A stretch of DNA of 64,000 nucleotides from Atopsyche davidsoni (Eukaryota; Arthropoda; Insecta; Trichoptera; Hydrobiosidae), in assembly GCA_022113835.1 (NCBI GenBank), contig JAILWY010000001.1:4092001-4156000 (forward strand), in the 5' to 3' direction. Below, piece by piece: positions 57,194 through 64,000 of this stretch. A model generated the notes under the pieces. The model saw nothing but the letters and a program-made list of their open reading frames with translations. It searched no databases and was not told the DNA's origin. Numbering within the stretch: the stretch's first letter is position 1; each line of letters opens with the position of its first letter. The position numbers and the translations under genes were made by a program.

Positions 57194-57601
57194 TACAGTA
57201 ATACCCCGCTTTACGCGACCCCGTTATGCGCGGTTTCACTGTAACGCGAATTTCAAATTTCGCGTTAAAATGCCACGGATTACGCGAATTTATTATTTTA
57301 AGAATGTGTATGAACATAATGCAGTCATTGATTTGTCTTAACAATTAAAAACAGCGTTGGGTGTTATGAACGTATTTTACAAGAACGTAAAAGAAACGCT
57401 TCCAAAAGACAATACATGTAATTTTCAGTAAAAATAACATGTAATACTGCATAAAGTGTTGCAAAACAAATGATTCGTATTTTTTTATATTAAGTTTTGA
57501 CTATGTATGTAAGTTCAATCGTAATCCCCGATATACGCGAATTTCACTTAACGCGATTTTTTCCCGAACGTATCCCTCGCGTAAAGCGGGGCATTACTGT
57601 A
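57194..57601. mobile_element. Pogo/Tigger-like MITE, 404 bp, TA target site
   Basis: The element spans 57196-57599. The left end CAGTAATACCCCGCTTTACG and the inverted right end CAGTAATGCCCCGCTTTACG match at 19 of 20 positions and extend imperfectly further inward through CGCGAA-type motifs. It is flanked by TA on both sides (57194-57195, 57600-57601), as for Tc1/mariner-pogo elements. There is no coding frame inside, so it depends on a transposase elsewhere. Confidence 0.85.
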
Positions 57602-57731
57602 ATGTGAAACATTAACTAGAGCAAGCAAACTTCGTTTATTTCTCCAGAAGTGTGCCAGTGGTAAATGTATAAGTGCATCGAATTGTTAAATCTATAAGGG
57701 TAGTGAATTAATTCAATTTCCCTTAGCCAGT

Positions 57732-58032
57732 ATGTTTGGAAGGGGTGGTCAGGTGCTGGCAACGGTAACCCAGTTCGATGTTTATCTGGGGGTGCGAGAG
57801 AGCAAGAGGCCTTCCGCTGGGTGTGTACCTTCTAGAACGCCATTTGGGCGGCCATATTGGATTACCCGAGCGGCCATGTTTGCTAAAAGTCTCTCGCGGG
57901 AAATGTCAGGCGGTGCGTCAGGTTTTTATTCAAATTCTTCCACAAAACTTTCATCTGTCGGAACAATGCACGGTACATGTACTCGTACCATTATTGTATT
58001 TCTGTATGTATAACTGTATTTATAATGTATAA
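57732..58032 (+). other. GC-richer patch with two overlapping ORFs
   Basis: Two ATG-started frames overlap: 57732-58013 (93 codons) and 57778-58032 (84 codons). The second has a more protein-like look (LPLGVYLLERHLGGHIGLPE, then PCLLKVSRGKCQAV), but neither matches a family I know. An AACCCAG acceptor-like site precedes the second. It could be an exon or transposon debris next to the MITE. Confidence 0.2.
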
Positions 58033-60167
58033 ACCACTTTATATGTTAAAATTCGATACATATTTCCTTTTATCTCGTAACTTTTTTAAATACTACATAT
58101 ATTAAATTATAAATTTTAGGCAAAGTTTTTTTGCGATATAAAAGTACGTTTTTATTTCATCAAGGAATTTAAAAGCTTTCATCTGATAATTATGCTCATA
58201 GAACTAATAATTTACACAAAGTCAGATAATAATAATAATTTTAGTTGTATGTTTATAAATCTTCGAAAATATTATAAAATTAATGAATCTCTAAAAATAT
58301 TAGGATTTTTTTATAGTAAATTTGGTTACTTATAAAGCGTTATTTTATATTTAGATTATGACATTATTTCAATTTGCAGACAAGACGATTTATCTAATAC
58401 AAATATTAAATCACTTATTACTAACAATTTACAAAATACAAGCACAAAAAAATACCCAAAAGTATTATTCAAATGTATCACTTTTAAAACCTTATGTTAA
58501 CAAATTAGATATTACTTTTAATCTTTGAGCTTGACAAAATATTATTATATTTTATGTAAATAGATACGATTAAGAAAAAGTTTATTACAGTTTGTAAATC
58601 ACGCTTTTAGTATTATTAGTAATAAAATTGAATTTAAAAGCTTTGTTATGCTATTGACATCAAATTCAATGGGCCATTTCCATCTCCATTTAAATGTATT
58701 ATTAGGTGCTTAAATCAAATTATCCAACTTAAGCAATAAAGATAAATCATAAAATCGGATATTATACTAAAATATCTCATGATCAAAAGAGAAATCATTG
58801 AAATAATAATAGTGGTAGTATTTTAATCATCAAAATAGTAACAGATTTTTTTAAAGCTTTGTTTATAATATTTAAACATAGATTAAAAAAATATGTAGAA
58901 ATAAATACACGTTCCTCATATCACTCAAATAAACAACATTTTACTTATTCAAACCAACTTATTAAGGAAAAAAAAAGCATTTTTTCGTTTCGTTAACTTA
59001 AATTTTAGATTTGATAATATTGGTCCGTATCAAAACCTTCATATTTTTATTTCATAAGTACACTCGGAAAACAATATGACTTTATAAAGTTATATATCTT
59101 TACGATCTAAATCCCTTTTTTATTACATCAAAAATATTTTCTGCTTTTCAGGGCAGATTGTAAGAAACCATCGATCAAATCGGATGGCATTACTAACGCT
59201 TTAGTTAATTTGAAATTCTGTATAATTTATTTTATAAAAAATATCCAATAGCCCATTCATAAACACTTTAAATAAATACTATTTTATTTGACCATTTATT
59301 TCTGAAAAACTTTGAATTACAATAGTTTTAATTTAAACAGCACCTTTTGTTTTGTAGATAACATAAGATTATTCCAATTTTCCGTGTTAGGAAAATCATT
59401 GATCTTATTCATTTTAGTTCTTGATAAAAAAAAAACTCAATTGAAAATCATAACTAAATTTTGCATTTATTAATAAGTACATATTTATTTGCACTTTTCT
59501 CTACTGGCCAGAAACAAGTTGTAGTTAATTAATTCTGCAAGCCACTAGAAATTTATTCTAAATATTTCCTTTTCTTATCTTTACGATAATTAGTTCTAAT
59601 GAAGATCGTTTGTTAGATAATAACGTTTTTCTACAAAATACGCGGGCAAAATTCTTGAAAGCCTTAACAGCCAATTTAAGGTATTTTATCACCATTTTTG
59701 TCTTTTTAAATTTCTATACTATATAATTGCATCACGCTGTACAACTGAGCTGTTATTTTTTTTTTGTTATAGCAACATGATCAACCGGAGGGACTTGGAA
59801 AGAACATTTTATGCTGTAAATAATAATTCAAGTTTTTAAACTGTGACGGTTATATATTACACCCTTGAAAATATGGGATTTTTCATTATGCATGACTCAA
59901 CCCTTGTCACTGAAACGTCACTAATTCATATATAGACTTTTAACTGCCCCAAAATCCATTAAAAATATTTTTTTGATATATTTTTTTATTTTAAAAATAC
60001 TGTAAGCCCGATAGCATATGTCATTATTGATGGGAACATCATTACAGTATAAACAAATAAAATAAAATAGGATTTTATAAATAAAGTTTTCGCTTGCATT
60101 CTGGCTTGCATGCAGATCGAGATTGCAATTTAACGGCTTCATTAATAACCCCAGCTGTTTTTCACAG
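58033..60167. other. AT-rich desert
   Basis: No gene or structured element seen. Confidence 0.5.
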
Positions 60168-60338
60168 GTGCTAAATCACCTTCGGGGCCAATCATTACCC
60201 CGTAGACCCCATAAAGTCAGAGATCCTCCGACGGCGCCTGGTTGGCGCCAGGTTGTGAAAATACTCAGAAAATTGCCGGTCTATGACTGGGCTCTGGGTC
60301 ACCTGGTGATATATGACCTCTGGCGTGTAGCACTCTAA
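60168..60338 (+). CDS. Candidate 3'-terminal exon, unknown protein
   Basis: An acceptor-like tract CTGTTTTTCACAG ends at 60167. The frame behind it is open for 56 codons to a TAA at 60336-60338: VLNHLRGQSLPRRPHKVRD, then a central PGWRQVVKILRKLPVYDWAL and a hydrophobic end. The patch is clearly GC-richer than its surroundings and basic in its first half. No domain is recognised and no upstream exon was placed. An AATAAA at about 60445 could end a transcript. Confidence 0.3.
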   Translation: MLNHLRGQSLPRRPHKVRDPPTAPGWRQVVKILRKLPVYDWALGHLVIYDLWRVAL

Positions 60339-63300
60339 AGAGAGAAACGTTTGGCTCTATAAAAAGAAGTAGGAAATGGCTATTACTGTTATGTTTATGT
60401 ACCAAAATACGTCTGCGCCACATAACAATGTAATTCATAGGATTAAATAAAAGTATCTGTCTTTTGGACTGAGAAAACTGGACGCGTTTTTATTTTGCCA
60501 ATTTAGCGTAAATGTGGAAATTTTATAGTAGCACGTGGCATTTTTGCTAAAGTGCTTTATTTACTCAAAAATGTGTTTTTTGTTTGTCCAATAACTTTGA
60601 GCTACCATTTATAATTGAATCAATAAGTATTTTAACATAAATTTGGCAAAACTAACAGGCTCGAGTCAAATTAAAAGTTTCGATTGCGAACTGCTTTTTT
60701 TTTGACAAAAGTTTATTTATATCGTAAAGTTATATTTATAAGTTGCATCTTTAGTACAAAAAAAATTTTTTTTTGGCAGAATGTTTAATATTAATCATGT
60801 GTTATTAGTTTTTGTTACTGTTGAAAGTATATCCACACTCAGTCTTTCATTGAATGTAATGTAAAAATACGTATTTAATCGAGTCAGTATTTCAGTGGGT
60901 AAATAGTGTGCTACAAAAATAGACATTATCGATCTATTTTCGTTGAGGAATGTGAACAGTGCCCGTGGGAGCAACCCCCGGAAGTTGGAATGCCTAACGT
61001 CCCGGGACATCTGAATGACTCATCGCTTCCGTTGTTACTTACAGCGACTGTATTACTTCGGGTTTTTATTCGATCTCAGTCTATACTGCACGTATAACGT
61101 AAGACTATTTATCGATGTGAAAATTTACGAAAAACATTATATAGTATTAAAATAATAATTCATTCTCCATGTCCCAACATAACACTCAAACGAAAAATTA
61201 TATAGTTTGTAGTGATGATGGAAGATTTTCAACTATTTCTTCGGCAAAAACTTAAAAAGGTAAGGCGATAACGCTACACGCTATGCATTTTGTCTATCGG
61301 TTATGTTAAGTCATATGTAAGAACCCTAAAAGTGATATGTGATTAATTACTAACGAATCATAATAAGAGTCGTGTTTCAAATACCATTATAACGTATTTA
61401 CATTATAAAAAGAAATATAAGCATGTTATTCTTTCGCGGTAATTTACTCTGTAAACCACTTCCAACTAAATAGGCAAAATAATCGATTTTATTAAATAAA
61501 TACATAAGTCCATGAACTACATAGTAATTGTTCTAAATATATATATATGTATAAGTGATCCCAGAGTTTTGAAATATAAATAATACGTAACTATTTTCGT
61601 GCTTTTAAAATCATTGCAATTTCACTGAAAAAAGCCATACAAGAAAACAAAGCGGCTTAAACATGAGACGCTTTTGATTCATTTCAAATTCCACATTTAC
61701 ATGTGCATACTTTTAATAGCGTCCATCTTGTAGCACGTGGCGAAGAAACAAATGAAGCGAGAAAACAATTGCAGTGCCTTTCATAATGGTATTTTTAACT
61801 GAGCAGTGTGGAATGAATTCCTATTTCCAGCGGGGGATCGGTATGATGATCACACGAAAGAATATCCACGAGACCCGAATACGCAAGTATTTTTTGTCAA
61901 TAGGAAAAAAAAGGATATTAATGACACCGGACAACATCGCAAAACCACTATTCATGGCTCATTAAACCCGCCTTTTAAAAAATACTTTATTATCATACCG
62001 ACTATGCTCAATAATAACCGTGGATAAATAAGTGAAAAGTAATAAAAATAAAATAAAAAATATGAATATTATTTATTAAAAAAAACCCTAATCGTGAAAT
62101 CATACTCCCAAGAGCACAATACATTTTTTTGTTTTCAAATTCGATTATAGTTGTGTAACTTTTCCAGATAAATAAAATTATAATATTATATTTCTTGGAT
62201 GAACTCGAAAGATTTACGTAAAAAAAATTTGCTTTAGCAAGTATCTGGAGAATTCTTTTAGAATTCATAAAATGATTGACATCGTGAATCTCATAAGAGA
62301 AGCCTCACTCGATAGCTTATATCAGAGTTGTTGATAAATATTATTTGAAAGTGACCCTTGGAAGACGTCAAGTGTATATATATGTATATATATATTATTT
62401 GTGTTGGGATTATAAAGTATTTTTTAAAATAAATATTTTAAAAATTTATATTATATTCTATGAACAGAACTGCTGTTTCAGGTTTTTAAGTCACAACGAT
62501 ATGCTGACTATATTTTTTTCGTTACAGGTACTTACTGTAGGGGTAGTTTAGGTTAAAATCTCGAGTCTCGGCCATATTTTTGCAGCCCCGTGTTGGCCGA
62601 GCGATAAATCAACAAATGGTCCGGCCATAACGTTAAGTATTTATTATCGCGCATCTCATGTGATAAAGGTTAAGCTATTCTAAATGCGAAATGTAGAAAC
62701 AACTTAAAGCCTTTATGGACAACGTCGTGTCTGAGTTTCCAAGGGCATAAAAATAATCTCTTCCACGAAATAGCCACCCGAGAAAAAAATTGATAGTTAT
62801 TTTCCTTTTTTGTATGCTCGGAAGCATCGTTTTTATTTTATTCAGACGTTAATTTAATAAATAGGTTTAAAATATAAATTTATTATCCAGTTTTTAAAAT
62901 TTGAATAAAAAAAATTGATATTTTTATAGAATTATTTACATACATGTATTTATATACTATAAGTTTACTGTTATGGATAATTAATAAAAAAATATAGGTT
63001 TGAATGCGAGTGAATTTTTCCTAATTAGGACGCAAATCTCGATTTTTAATTATTATACAAATACGTTATTTGTTATACGTTATTCGCTTAACTTAGTCTG
63101 GTGATTAGTTATAAACAAATATTTAAAAGTTTGAAATTAATCACCAGTGAAGTTTAACTATGTTTGCAATGTGTTTTAAAGTAAAAGAGGAACTCGAAAA
63201 ATAAATTTTTCTAGAATAGGTCAGTGTGCGTTTTGAGGAAGATAAAATTACTATTTAAACAAACATGACTTTACAATTACACCTATAGAAAATCATCACG

Positions 63301-64000
63301 TTTCTTTTATATAAAATATTTTTTGTCAACTCCACAAACGAAAGATATCCAAGCCCAGGTAATCTGAGCTTAAGTAAAAGTCTATAAACCACAATAATGC
63401 GTATAATGAGAAGGCCGGAGGCGAAAAAGGCAGGTAAGCTATTACAACCTTTTTTGGCTTGTTGAGTTTATAACATTTACAGAGAACTTACAAAATACCC
63501 TTTGAAATTGAAAACAATTTAACATTTTCAGGCCATTAAAAAAACTTCAGATTCAGAAACAGATTCAAAACTGAAATACCATATAAGTAACATACATTGA
63601 TCGATTAATCACACCATTGGTGTAGTTGCTTTATATCTAGTTTATATTTTTTTAAAGTGCTGAAAACCTTCAAATTATCAGCTAACTGTAGGTTATATCG
63701 CAGTTGCTATCACGATTTTTTTTTTAAGCTTTGAATGATCAGCACGTATTATAATGAATGTGTAGATTTAGTGAATCTGTTTTGCGCACTTGCGGCTATT
63801 CGCTGACTTATCGCCATCTCAGATTGTACACACATTGCGTGCGAGTTATACGGGTGATTGAAAAAACTTCTGTTTTATAACAAGATTTTTTTAACTGCTA
63901 TACAATTTAATGGTGATTTTAACCCTGCGTTTGTATTTAAAACTAGGATTATTTTTTTAGTAAATTCGCCTGAAATTCACGCGTTGCAGATGTTTGGTTT
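60339..64000. other. AT-rich sequence, no firm feature
   Basis: No gene established. A 63-codon frame at 60906-61097 holds a GC-richer patch (EECEQCPWEQPPEVGMP) and a hydrophobic end but lacks other support. The frames at 61774-62027 overlap and look like chance. Confidence 0.4.
62585..62660 (+). repeat. Weak tRNA-like (A-box) SINE head
   Basis: GTGTTGGCCGAGCGATAA near 62590 closely resembles the 5' half of a Leu or Ser tRNA (A-box TGGCCGAGCGG). No B-box follows at the proper distance, so it is at most a SINE or tRNA pseudogene fragment. Confidence 0.3.

Noticed and set aside
60906..61097. 63-codon ORF with a GC-richer middle
   Set aside because: No domain or clear splice signal. Noted only in the description of the region.

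Overview
The window looks like non-coding DNA from an AT-rich animal genome, most likely an insect. It has no bacterial gene organisation: long AT-rich deserts, short ORFs, splice-acceptor-like tracts and AATAAA signals. The transposable elements are of kinds common in insects: BEL/Pao LTR retrotransposons, a LINE remnant, hAT and pogo-like DNA transposons, and tRNA-derived short elements. I could not fix the order or species. Only one ORF looks like an intact protein gene, a hAT transposase at 35497-37323.

Left part (1-25130). A block of about 9.6 kb (about 1895-11451) recurs almost unchanged at 16994-24638. It contains an AT-rich leader, a GC-rich 172-bp minisatellite, a post-array repeat pair, a LINE reverse-transcriptase tail on the minus strand, and a decayed BEL/Pao pol region. 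From 6007 to 11397 the two copies line up at a constant offset of 13187 bases with no indel and only one substitution noticed, and they share the same pol frameshifts and stops. The block was therefore copied after the retrotransposon had died. The arrays differ by exactly 1912 bp, which equals ten 172-bp units plus three 64-bp sub-units. An older relative without an array lies at 12503-12972, and a second dispersed repeat links 595-1120 with 11990-12483.

Middle part (24639-43910). A hAT remnant follows the second block. Next come a non-autonomous hAT at 25896-26469 with 8-bp flanking duplications, and a tRNA-like short element at 26932-27164 with 12-bp duplications. A complete hAT element of 4206 bp spans 33884-38089, with perfect TACTAAGG duplications, terminal inverted repeats and an uninterrupted transposase that keeps its D, D and E residues. 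A related tRNA-like element at 43675-43890 carries a perfect 65-bp inverted repeat.

Right part (43910-64000). This is mostly AT-rich unique sequence with a few small structures: a 36-bp inverted repeat running into a 94-bp tandem pair (49521-49758), a perfect 16-bp hairpin (54267-54302), and a 404-bp pogo-like MITE with TA target sites (57196-57599). Several short GC-richer ORFs just behind acceptor-like tracts (16430, 42623 minus, 49013, 60168) could be terminal exons of host genes or non-coding transcripts, but none has a recognisable domain. A degenerate RING finger lies at 297-468. No rRNA, intact tRNA, CRISPR array or operon was found.
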